A stretch of DNA of 64,000 nucleotides from Variovorax gossypii (GTDB taxonomy: Bacteria > Pseudomonadota > Gammaproteobacteria > Burkholderiales > Burkholderiaceae_C). A model generated the notes under the pieces. That model searched no databases, was not told where the DNA came from, and saw only the letters and a program-made list of their open reading frames with translations. The stretch spans positions 124,001-188,000 of the forward strand of contig NZ_RXOE01000001.1 of NCBI RefSeq assembly GCF_003965815.1, given 5' to 3'. The translations under genes were made by a program, and so were the position numbers. Of this stretch, positions 57,580 through 64,000 are shown piece after piece (the stretch's first letter is position 1; the number at the start of each line of letters is the position of its first letter).

Positions 57580-58590
57580 TTACCTTGCGGCGGCCCGGGC
57601 TTGCTCCACCCAGCCGTCGAAGAGTTGCCGGTGCACCCTTATCCAGCCGTCCGTGTGGCGCTCCACGTCCTGCTGCGTGTTCGCGCCCTGGCTCATGCGC
57701 AGGTTCTGGGCGTTGATGTCGCCGATCGGCAGCTTCATCACCTCGAAGAGCTTCGCCGCGGCCGGGTTCTTCTCGATGAAGGCCCGGTTGGCCACGATCT
57801 GCTCCTGGTTGGCCTGGAAGCCGTAGTTCCTGCCGTTGGGCAGCTGCGTATCGACGGAGTTGCCGCCCTGAGAGGACGAGAAGGGCACCTGCAGCCACAC
57901 CACGTCGGCGCCGGGGCGCAGCACGGCGCTCACCCAGTAAGGCGTCCACGTGTAGTAGAGCACCGGCTTGTCCTGCCTGAAGCGGGCGATGGTGTCGGCC
58001 ATCAGCGCGGCGTAGCTGCCCTGCCTGTGGGTGACGGTGTCGCGCAGCTGGTAGGCCGTCAGGTGGCTCTCGATGGCCAGCTCGCAGCCCCAGCCGGGGT
58101 TGCAGCCCGTGAGGTCGGCCTTGCCGTCGCCGTCCGTGTCGAACAGCTTCGCGATGGCCGGGTCCTTCAGTTGCGCGATGTTGGTGATGCCGTACTGCTC
58201 GGCCGTCTTGCGGTCGATCAGGTAGCCCTGCACGGCGCCGTCGGAGTACACGCCCTTGCGCCACAGCTTGGCGTCGCCGCCGCTGTTCTTGTAGAAGTCG
58301 GCGTGCAGCAGGCTCCAGTGGTTGGCCATGAAGGTAGCGTCGCCGTTGGCGATGGCCAGGTGCTCGGTGGCGGGCTCCAGGTCCTTCATGGGCTCGACCT
58401 TGTAGCCGAGCTTCTCGAGGCCGCGCATCACCAGCAGCGTCTGGAATGCTTCCTCGGCGAGCGAGCTCTTCAGCGGCTGCACCGTGATGCCCTTGCCGGG
58501 CAGATCGTTGGCTGCCTGGACGGCCACGCCCGAGGCCACGAAGGCGAGGGCCAGCAGGCCGCGTGCGATGAGTCTGGTCTTCTTGATCAT
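57580..58590 (-). CDS. proX: Glycine betaine/proline ABC transporter binding protein
   Basis: A 336-residue periplasmic receptor with a Sec signal (about 1-27, A-V-Q-A-A). The pocket region includes M-A-N-H-W-S-L-L-H and W-T-P-Y-W aromatic residues, as expected for an aromatic cage around a quaternary ammonium group. It is the last gene of proV-proW-proX, 17 bp after proW. It should deliver betaine-type osmoprotectants to ProVW. Confidence 0.9.
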   Translation of the reverse strand: MIKKTRLIARGLLALAFVASGVAVQAANDLPGKGITVQPLKSSLAEEAFQTLLVMRGLEKLGYKVEPMKDLEPATEHLAIANGDATFMANHWSLLHADFYKNSGGDAKLWRKGVYSDGAVQGYLIDRKTAEQYGITNIAQLKDPAIAKLFDTDGDGKADLTGCNPGWGCELAIESHLTAYQLRDTVTHRQGSYAALMADTIARFRQDKPVLYYTWTPYWVSAVLRPGADVVWLQVPFSSSQGGNSVDTQLPNGRNYGFQANQEQIVANRAFIEKNPAAAKLFEVMKLPIGDINAQNLRMSQGANTQQDVERHTDGWIRVHRQLFDGWVEQARAAAR

Positions 58591-58607
58591 GTGTGCGGGG
58601 CCTCCTG

Positions 58608-59789
58608 TCACTGGGCTTGCGTCGACAGGGCGGGTGCCGGTTCGGCATCCGTGCGGCCCGGTGCCACGGCGCGCTGCAGCATCCGCAGTGCAAGGCCCAC
58701 CGGCCCCGTGTGCCACCAGCGGCGGCCGGCGCTGCGGCGCGACTTGCCCATGGCCTGCGTCAGGCGGTCCAGCGAGATCGCCAGCAGCACGATGCCCAGG
58801 CCGCCCACGGTCGCCAGGCCCATGTCGAGCCGGCCGATGCCGCGCAGCACCATCTGGCCCAGGCCGCCCACGGCGATCATCGAGGCGATGACGACCATCG
58901 ACAGCGACAGCATCAGCGCCTGGTTGATGCCCGCCATGATCGACGGCATGGCCAGCGGCAGCTGCACCTTCACCAGCATCTGCCACGGCGAGGCGCCGTA
59001 GGCGCGCGCGGCCTCGATCAGGTCGGGGCGCACCTGGCGCAGGCCGAGGTTGGTCAGGCGCACCAGCGGGGCCAGCGCGAAGACGATCGTCACGATCACG
59101 CCCGGCACGTTGCCGATGCCGAACAGCATCACCACCGGCACCAGGTACACGAAGGCCGGCGTGGTCTGCATCGCGTCGAGCACCGGGCGCATGACCCGCT
59201 GCGCCCGGTCGCTGCTGGCCAGCAGCACGCCCAGGGGCAGGCCGATGACCATGCAGAAGACCAGCGAGGTCAGCACCAGCGACAGCGTCACCATCGCCTC
59301 GGGCCAGATGCCCAGCATGGCCACCAGCAGCAGCGCCACCGTGGTGCCGACGGCCAGCGCGCGGCCGGCAAACTGCCAGGCCAGCAGGCCGATGAGCGCG
59401 ATCATCGCGAGCGTGGGCAGGCCGGTGAGCATGGCCTGCACCCAGTTGAGCGTGCTGTCGATGGGCAGGCGCACGGTCTGGAACAAGGGGCGGAAGTGCT
59501 CGACCACCCAGCCCAGGCCGCTGTTGATCCAGGATTCGATCGGAAGCGAGCCGTCCCAGAGGCGGTGCAGCTGGAAGCCGCCGGTCGCGGCGTCGGCTTG
59601 GCCGGCAAGTTGATGTGCCGTGTCGAGCTGCGCAGGAGCGTCGAGCCATGCGCTCGTCGCCGAGGCATCGGGCGCGGCCGACAGGGCTTCCCACGGATCG
59701 ATCGGAGCGGCGGCAGGGACGGGCGTCGCCAGCGTCGTCGCGGCGTCGCTCAGCGGGGCGAGTTCGGAGGGCAGTGCGGTGTCGTTCAT
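58608..59789 (-). CDS. proW: Glycine betaine/proline ABC transporter permease
   Basis: A 393-residue BPD-type permease with an extended hydrophilic N-terminus of about 130 residues before the first helix, as in enteric ProW. The EAA-like loop [14 protein letters not shown] is visible. It sits between proV (22 bp) and proX. Forms the membrane channel with a ProV dimer. Confidence 0.9.
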   Translation of the reverse strand: MNDTALPSELAPLSDAATTLATPVPAAAPIDPWEALSAAPDASATSAWLDAPAQLDTAHQLAGQADAATGGFQLHRLWDGSLPIESWINSGLGWVVEHFRPLFQTVRLPIDSTLNWVQAMLTGLPTLAMIALIGLLAWQFAGRALAVGTTVALLLVAMLGIWPEAMVTLSLVLTSLVFCMVIGLPLGVLLASSDRAQRVMRPVLDAMQTTPAFVYLVPVVMLFGIGNVPGVIVTIVFALAPLVRLTNLGLRQVRPDLIEAARAYGASPWQMLVKVQLPLAMPSIMAGINQALMLSLSMVVIASMIAVGGLGQMVLRGIGRLDMGLATVGGLGIVLLAISLDRLTQAMGKSRRSAGRRWWHTGPVGLALRMLQRAVAPGRTDAEPAPALSTQAQ

Positions 59790-59811
59790 CGGTTGTGTCC
59801 TTCGAGTTCGT

Positions 59812-61071
59812 TCAGATGGCGGCCGTGGCGGCTGCGGCAGCAGGTTGCTGGGGCTGGTGCGCAGGGTCGATCGGCGGCGTGTCGCGGTCGAGGAACTTCA
59901 GCAGCGTCGTCTTGCTGATCGCGCCGCAGAAGCGGCCGTCGGCCGCGACCACCGGCATTGCGCACGGCGCCTGGGCCACCTGGCCGAAGAGGCCGGCCAC
60001 GGGCGCATCGGCGTCGATGGTGCCGAGGTCGTTCAGGAAGGCGTGGCGCAGGCCCAGCGGGCCGGAATGCCCGTCGAGCGCGGCGCGCAGCGTGTCTGCC
60101 GACACGGTGCCCAGGTAGCGCCTGTTGGGGCTGGTCACGTAGGCGAAGTCGCGGTCCTGGTCTTCCAGCTGCTTGAGCGCCGCGCGTGCACCGCGCTCGG
60201 GGTGCTCGCAGACCACGGTGAGCTGCTTGCGCGCGATGTCGCCGGCCTTGAACACGGCCGCCGCGTCCACGCCGCGCACGAAGCTGCGCACGTAGTCGTT
60301 GGCGGGGCTGCGCAGGATCTCGTCGGGCGTGCCGACCTGGATCACCTGGCCGTCCTTCATGATCGCGATGCGGTCGCCGATGCGCATCGCTTCGTCGAGG
60401 TCGTGCGAGATGAAGACGATGGTGCGGCGCTGCTCCTGCTGCAGGCGCAGGAGCTCCGACTGCATCTCGGTGCGGATGATCGGGTCGAGCGCCGAGAAGG
60501 CCTCGTCCATCAGCAGGATCGACGGGTCGGAGGCCAGCGCGCGCGCCAGGCCCACGCGCTGCTGCATGCCGCCGGAGAGCTCGTCGGGGTAGCTGTCGCC
60601 CCAGCCGGCCAGGCCCACCTGGGCGAGCGCCTTGTCGGCCTGCGCCAGGCGTTCCTTCTTGCCGGTGCCCGAGAGTTCGAGGCCGAAGGCGGTGTTCTCG
60701 CGCACCGTCATGTGCGGCATCAGCGCGAACGACTGGAACACCATGCTGATGTCCTTGCGGCGCAGCGCGCGCAGCTTGATGTCGGAGTGCTCGTTGATGT
60801 CCGCGCCGTCGATCACGATGCGGCCCGCGGTCGGCTCGATGAGGCGGTTCAACAGCCGCACCAGCGTCGACTTGCCCGAGCCCGAGAGACCCATGATGAC
60901 GAAGATTTCTCCAGCCTGGATTTCGAAGGTGGCGTCGAACACGCCGATCGACTGGCCGGTGCGCGCCAGGATCTCCTTCTTGGAAAGTCCTTGCCGGACC
61001 AGCTCCAGGGCTTGCTCGGGCTCGTCGCCGAACACCTTGAAGACATGGTCGATGAGAATTCCTTTGGCCAT
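59812..61071 (-). CDS. proV: Glycine betaine/proline ABC transporter ATPase with CBS domains
   Basis: A 419-residue ATPase. Walker A is G-L-S-G-S-G-K-S-T, the signature L-S-G-G-M-Q-Q-R-V and Walker [12 protein letters not shown]. The C-terminal 140 residues are a CBS pair, which in OpuA-type systems senses ionic strength. First gene of the operon; a strong promoter lies about 350 nt upstream of the ATG, leaving a long leader. A-A-G-G-A-G sits 10 bp before the ATG. Confidence 0.92.
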   Translation of the reverse strand: MAKGILIDHVFKVFGDEPEQALELVRQGLSKKEILARTGQSIGVFDATFEIQAGEIFVIMGLSGSGKSTLVRLLNRLIEPTAGRIVIDGADINEHSDIKLRALRRKDISMVFQSFALMPHMTVRENTAFGLELSGTGKKERLAQADKALAQVGLAGWGDSYPDELSGGMQQRVGLARALASDPSILLMDEAFSALDPIIRTEMQSELLRLQQEQRRTIVFISHDLDEAMRIGDRIAIMKDGQVIQVGTPDEILRSPANDYVRSFVRGVDAAAVFKAGDIARKQLTVVCEHPERGARAALKQLEDQDRDFAYVTSPNRRYLGTVSADTLRAALDGHSGPLGLRHAFLNDLGTIDADAPVAGLFGQVAQAPCAMPVVAADGRFCGAISKTTLLKFLDRDTPPIDPAHQPQQPAAAAATAAI

Positions 61072-61426
61072 ACGTCGGGGCTCCTTGGGTGAAGGGTTGA
61101 CAGATCGCCACCCTCCGAAAGCTCCGAAAGGGCGACGCGACCACGCCCCAGCCCGTCAGATGGAGGGGCTGCCGACAGGCACTGAAGACGACAGGGCGAC
61201 GAAGCCAGTGCCCGCCGGATGCTTCATTCGCAGAACGACGGGCCTGGTCGAGGGGCGCCGACTGGATGAGCGTGACGTGGCAATGGGGCTGGAAAGATCC
61301 GGCCGGTTTGCCGGGCAGTGCCCGGCGGGAGCACCTTGCACCGCGACGGGATTCGGAGATCCGCGAGTAGTGAAGGCTTGACCAACGGCGTCATCATCAT
61401 GACTTGTTGGTCGTCAGAAGCTATCG

Positions 61427-61455
61427 ATTATAACTTTTCGACATGATGAGGTCAA
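61427..61455 (-). promoter_or_regulatory. Sigma-70 promoter of proVWX
   Basis: On the minus strand TTGACC (61455-61450) and a perfect TATAAT (61432-61427) are 17 bp apart. Predicted start is near 61420. Confidence 0.75.
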
Positions 61456-61504
61456 GGCAGGGCAGGCGCCGCCTCTGTCGGCGGCGGCGCAATGCCCTCG
61501 TCAG

Positions 61505-61521
61505 ATGAGAGCTACTCTCAT
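61505..61521 (+). promoter_or_regulatory. Fur-box-like palindrome upstream of fumC
   Basis: ATGAGAGCTACTCTCAT has 7-bp arms around a 3-bp centre. It resembles the Fur 7-1-7 motif TGAGAAT-N-ATTCTCA, differing at one position in each arm, and lies 68 bp before the fumC ATG. Confidence 0.5.
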
Positions 61522-61588
61522 TGGGGCGATACTCTCGGGCGCGCCGGAAAGCGGCGCGACCTTTCATGATCCTGCGGAGCTTTTTCTC

Positions 61589-62986
61589 ATGACGACTTCC
61601 CCCAAGACCCGTGCCGAGCGCGATACCTTCGGACCGATCGACGTGCCGGCCGACAAGCTGTGGGGCGCGCAGACGCAGCGCTCGCTGCAGAACTTCGACA
61701 TCTCCGGCGAGCAGCAGCCGCGCGAGATCATCAAGGCGCTGGCCCAGGTCAAGCGCGCTTCCGCGGTGGTCAACAACGCGCTGGGCCTGCAGGACGAGAA
61801 GAAGACCGGCGCCATCGTGGCCGCGGCCGACGAAGTCATCGCCGGCAAGCATCCGGGCGAGTTTCCGCTGGTGGTCTGGCAGACCGGCTCGGGCACGCAG
61901 ACCAACATGAACGTCAACGAGGTGCTGGCCAATCGCGCCAGCGAGATCCTCGGCGGCGAGCGCGGCGAGGGCCGCCTCGTTCACCCCAACGACGACGTGA
62001 ACCGCAGCCAGTCGAGCAACGACGTGTTCCCGACCGCCATGCACGTGGCCGCCGTCGAGGCCATCACGCACAAGCTGTTGCCGGCCATCGGCAAGCTGCG
62101 CGCCACGCTGGAGCAGAAGTCCAAGGACTTCGCCGACATCGTGAAGATCGGCCGCACCCACCTGCAGGACGCCACGCCCCTCACGCTGGGCCAGGAGTTC
62201 TCGGGCTACGTCGCGCAACTTGCGCACGGCGAGGCGCACGTGCGCGCCGCGCTGCCGCACCTGTGCGAACTGGCGCTGGGCGGCACCGCCGTCGGCACCG
62301 GCCTCAATGCGCCCAAGGGCTATGCGGAACAGGTGGCGGCCGAACTGGCGAAGCTCACGGGCCTGCCCTTCGTGACCGCGCCGAACAAGTTCGAGGCCAT
62401 GGCCAGCGTCGATGCGCTGGTGCATGCGCACGGCGCGCTGAAGACGCTGGCCGCCAGCATGAACAAGATCGCCAACGACGTGCGCTGGCTCGCCAGCGGC
62501 CCGCGCAGCGGCATCGGCGAACTGAGCATTCCCGAGAACGAACCGGGCTCGTCGATCATGCCGGGCAAGGTCAACCCGACGCAGAGCGAAGCCGTGACGA
62601 TGCTGGCCGCGCAGGTGTTCGGCAACGACGTCGCCATCAACATCGGCGGCGCCTCGGGCAACTTCGAGCTGAACGTGTTCCGCCCGATGGTGGCGCACAA
62701 CTTCCTGCAGAGCGTGCGCCTGCTGGCCGATGGCATGGTGAGCTTCAACGACCACTGCGCAGTGGGCATCGAGCCCAACCGCGAGCGCATCACCGAGCTG
62801 GTGCAGCGTTCGCTGATGCTGGTGACGGCGCTCAACACCCACATCGGCTACGACAAGGCCGCCTTCATCGCCAAGAAGGCGCACAAGGAAGGCTCCAGCC
62901 TGCGCGAAGCGGCGATCGCTTCGGGCCACCTGACGGCCGAGCAGTTCGACCAGTGGGTGGTGCCGGAGAACATGACTGGCCGTTGA
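61589..62986 (+). CDS. fumC: Class II fumarate hydratase (iron-independent)
   Basis: A 465-residue class II fumarase of the aspartase/fumarase superfamily. The signature [11 protein letters not shown], the N-terminal W-G-A-Q-T-Q-R-S and the H-rich [10 protein letters not shown] are intact. It catalyses the same reaction as FumA without an iron-sulfur cluster. The ATG at 61589 gives normal length; an upstream in-frame ATG at 61505 falls in the Fur-like palindrome. A terminator follows. Confidence 0.96.
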   Translation: MTTSPKTRAERDTFGPIDVPADKLWGAQTQRSLQNFDISGEQQPREIIKALAQVKRASAVVNNALGLQDEKKTGAIVAAADEVIAGKHPGEFPLVVWQTGSGTQTNMNVNEVLANRASEILGGERGEGRLVHPNDDVNRSQSSNDVFPTAMHVAAVEAITHKLLPAIGKLRATLEQKSKDFADIVKIGRTHLQDATPLTLGQEFSGYVAQLAHGEAHVRAALPHLCELALGGTAVGTGLNAPKGYAEQVAAELAKLTGLPFVTAPNKFEAMASVDALVHAHGALKTLAASMNKIANDVRWLASGPRSGIGELSIPENEPGSSIMPGKVNPTQSEAVTMLAAQVFGNDVAINIGGASGNFELNVFRPMVAHNFLQSVRLLADGMVSFNDHCAVGIEPNRERITELVQRSLMLVTALNTHIGYDKAAFIAKKAHKEGSSLREAAIASGHLTAEQFDQWVVPENMTGR

Positions 62987-63008
62987 TTGATCCGGCCAGC
63001 TCAAGCAG

Positions 63009-63036
63009 AAAAGGACCCGCGAAGGTCCTTTTTTTG
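63009..63036 (+). terminator. Terminator of fumC
   Basis: AAGGACC-cgcgaa-GGTCCTT followed by TTTTT. Confidence 0.9.
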
Positions 63037-63050
63037 TTGTTGCCTGCGGC

Positions 63051-63668
63051 TCAGTAGCCGATGGTGTAGCGCTGGCGGGAATGCGCCGGCTTTTCCAGCT
63101 CATCGATGAACGCGATCGCGTAGTCCGCGAAGCTGATCCAGCTGCGGCCTTCGGCACTCACGAGCAGGTCGTTGCTGCCCAGGCGGAACTTGCCGGTGCG
63201 CTCGCCTTCGACGAATTCGGCGGAGGGCGAGAGGAAGGTCCAGTCCAGGTCCTTCTCGTTGCGCAGCGTGTCGAGGAACACGCCGCCGGCCGAGGCTTCG
63301 GCGCGGTACGCGTCGGGGAAGTTGGGCGTGTCGATCACCTTCAGGCCGGGCGCCGCGAACAGGCTGCCCGCGCCGCCGACCACCAGCAGGCGCTTCACGC
63401 CGGCGCGCTTCGTCGGCTCGATGATGGCCGCGGGAGGCACGGTGGCGAAATGCGCGGCGCTGAACACGGCGTCGTGGCCGGCCAGCGTCTTCTCGAGGGC
63501 GGCGCCGTCGAGCACGTCGAGGTCGACGGCCTTCACGTTGGCGCGGCCCGCCAGCTTGGCGCTGGCCTTGCGAGCGATGGCGGTGACGGTGTGGCCGCGG
63601 CGCAGTGCCTCTTCGAGAAGCTGGCTGCCGGCGCGTCCGGTGGCGCCGATGATGGCGATGTGGCTCAT
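63051..63668 (-). CDS. NAD(P)-binding Rossmann-fold oxidoreductase (NmrA/YwnB-like)
   Basis: A 205-residue atypical SDR-type protein. The nucleotide-binding motif is I-I-G-A-T-G-R-A-G at the N-terminus. The protein aligns in layout with COG2910-like NADH-flavin reductases and NmrA-like sensors, which often lack a catalytic YxxxK. It is divergent from a LysR regulator with 104 bp between start codons, a standard regulator-target pair. Substrate unknown. Confidence 0.87.
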   Translation of the reverse strand: MSHIAIIGATGRAGSQLLEEALRRGHTVTAIARKASAKLAGRANVKAVDLDVLDGAALEKTLAGHDAVFSAAHFATVPPAAIIEPTKRAGVKRLLVVGGAGSLFAAPGLKVIDTPNFPDAYRAEASAGGVFLDTLRNEKDLDWTFLSPSAEFVEGERTGKFRLGSNDLLVSAEGRSWISFADYAIAFIDELEKPAHSRQRYTIGY

Positions 63669-63709
63669 GGTGACTCCTGTGAAAGATCGGATGGGATGAG
63701 TCGAATCTT

Positions 63710-63736
63710 AGGTTTCTGCTTTCGAAAGAAATACCT
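63710..63736. promoter_or_regulatory. Inverted repeat in the LysR-oxidoreductase gap
   Basis: A perfect CTTTCGAAAG core (63719-63728) is flanked by AGGTTTCT on one side and AGAAATACCT on the other. It lies between the divergent starts, as LysR binding sites do. Confidence 0.5.
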
Positions 63737-63772
63737 CGATTTACGCGCTTGTTTATTCCTAAAATCGTTCGA

Positions 63773-64000
63773 ATGGATCGATTGAATGCAATGCGCGTGT
63801 TCGTGACGGTGGTCGATTCGGGCAGCCTTTCGGCTGCGGCCGACAAGCTCGACATGTCCCGCCCGGTGGTCACTCGCTACGTGGCCGAACTGGAGCAATG
63901 GACCGGCGCGCGCCTGCTGCATCGCACGACGCGCCGCCTGAGCCTCACTGCCGCCGGCGAGGAGCTGCTGCCGCGCTGCCGCCAGGTGCTGGAACTCGCG
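63773..64000 (+). CDS. LysR-family transcriptional regulator, truncated by window edge
   Basis: Only the first 76 residues are visible. They form a complete LysR winged helix-turn-helix: M-D-R-L-N-A-M-R-V-F-V-T-V-V-D-S-G-S-L, then A-A-A-D-K-L-D-M-S-R-P-V-V-T-R-Y-V and L-H-R-T-T-R-R-L-S-L-T. The effector domain lies outside. It probably regulates the divergent oxidoreductase gene. Confidence 0.92.
   Translation, partial: MDRLNAMRVFVTVVDSGSLSAAADKLDMSRPVVTRYVAELEQWTGARLLHRTTRRLSLTAAGEELLPRCRQVLELA

Larger units (their letters stand above)
61072..61588. other. 517-bp divergent gap: structured proV leader and fumC promoter
   Basis: No gene is supported here. The minus-strand leader of proV carries three inverted repeats: GACCAAC/GTTGGTC (61380-61412, with an inner GTCAT/ATGAC), GCCGGGC-agt-GCCCGGC (61310-61326) and GGCACTG/CAGTGCC (61178-61212). 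CAGTGCCC-type elements recur at 61206 and 61316, so the last two could swap partners. The fumC side holds a Fur-like palindrome. Confidence 0.65.

Noticed and set aside
61156..61341. A 61-codon minus-strand open frame in the proV leader
   Set aside because: No ribosome-binding site, Ser/Pro/Arg-rich translation, and it coincides with the inverted repeats; a leader peptide cannot be excluded but is not supported.

Overview
The window looks like chromosomal DNA of a beta-proteobacterium of the Comamonadaceae, most likely Variovorax or a close relative. The support is very high GC, long spurious open frames opposite real genes, a tctC/tctB/tctA transporter with a TctDE-type two-component system, hpnCDE, a secreted type II PHB depolymerase, and a short dispersed repeat of a kind familiar from this family. 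There is no prophage, insertion sequence, integrase or CRISPR array. This assignment is inference; no rRNA gene is present.

Layout. 1-9.2 kb: a truncated 7TM sensor, a cytochrome c, a lipoprotein, PPK2 kinase and Hsp15, then a TctDE-like two-component pair divergent from tctCBA. 9.3-16.2 kb: an SMR pump and a four-gene operon (TetR, outer-membrane factor, adaptor, RND pump) behind a perfect palindromic operator. 16.3-26.6 kb: a sigma-54 enhancer-binding protein, two small genes, a -24/-12 promoter, a periplasmic binding protein, a secreted PHB depolymerase, a complete branched-chain-type ABC importer and a translationally coupled alpha/beta hydrolase. 26.7-35.7 kb: a Tat-type thioredoxin-like protein, the hemH operon, small metabolic genes and hpnCDE. 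35.7-43.4 kb: kup, a second RND pump behind a strong promoter with two operator-like palindromes, tRNA-Leu(UAG) and a TPR membrane protein. 43.7-50.0 kb: tig-clpP-clpX-lon followed by tRNA-Gly, tRNA-Cys and tRNA-Leu(UAA). 50.0-57.5 kb: a conserved hypothetical, a UMF1-type MFS protein, a large lipoprotein, murI and class I fumarase. 57.6-64.0 kb: proXWV with a roughly 350-nt leader, class II fumarase behind a Fur-like palindrome, and an NAD(P)-binding protein divergent from a truncated LysR gene.

The most interesting unit is 16.3-26.0 kb. It reads as a candidate pathway for using extracellular poly(3-hydroxybutyrate): secreted depolymerase, high-affinity uptake of the released hydroxy-acid or short oligomer, and intracellular ester cleavage, driven at least in part by a sigma-54 promoter with three upstream palindromes next to its probable activator. 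A second theme is intercistronic structure: a 92-bp two-hairpin repeat lies immediately after tctC and after hpnD, in the same orientation relative to the preceding gene.
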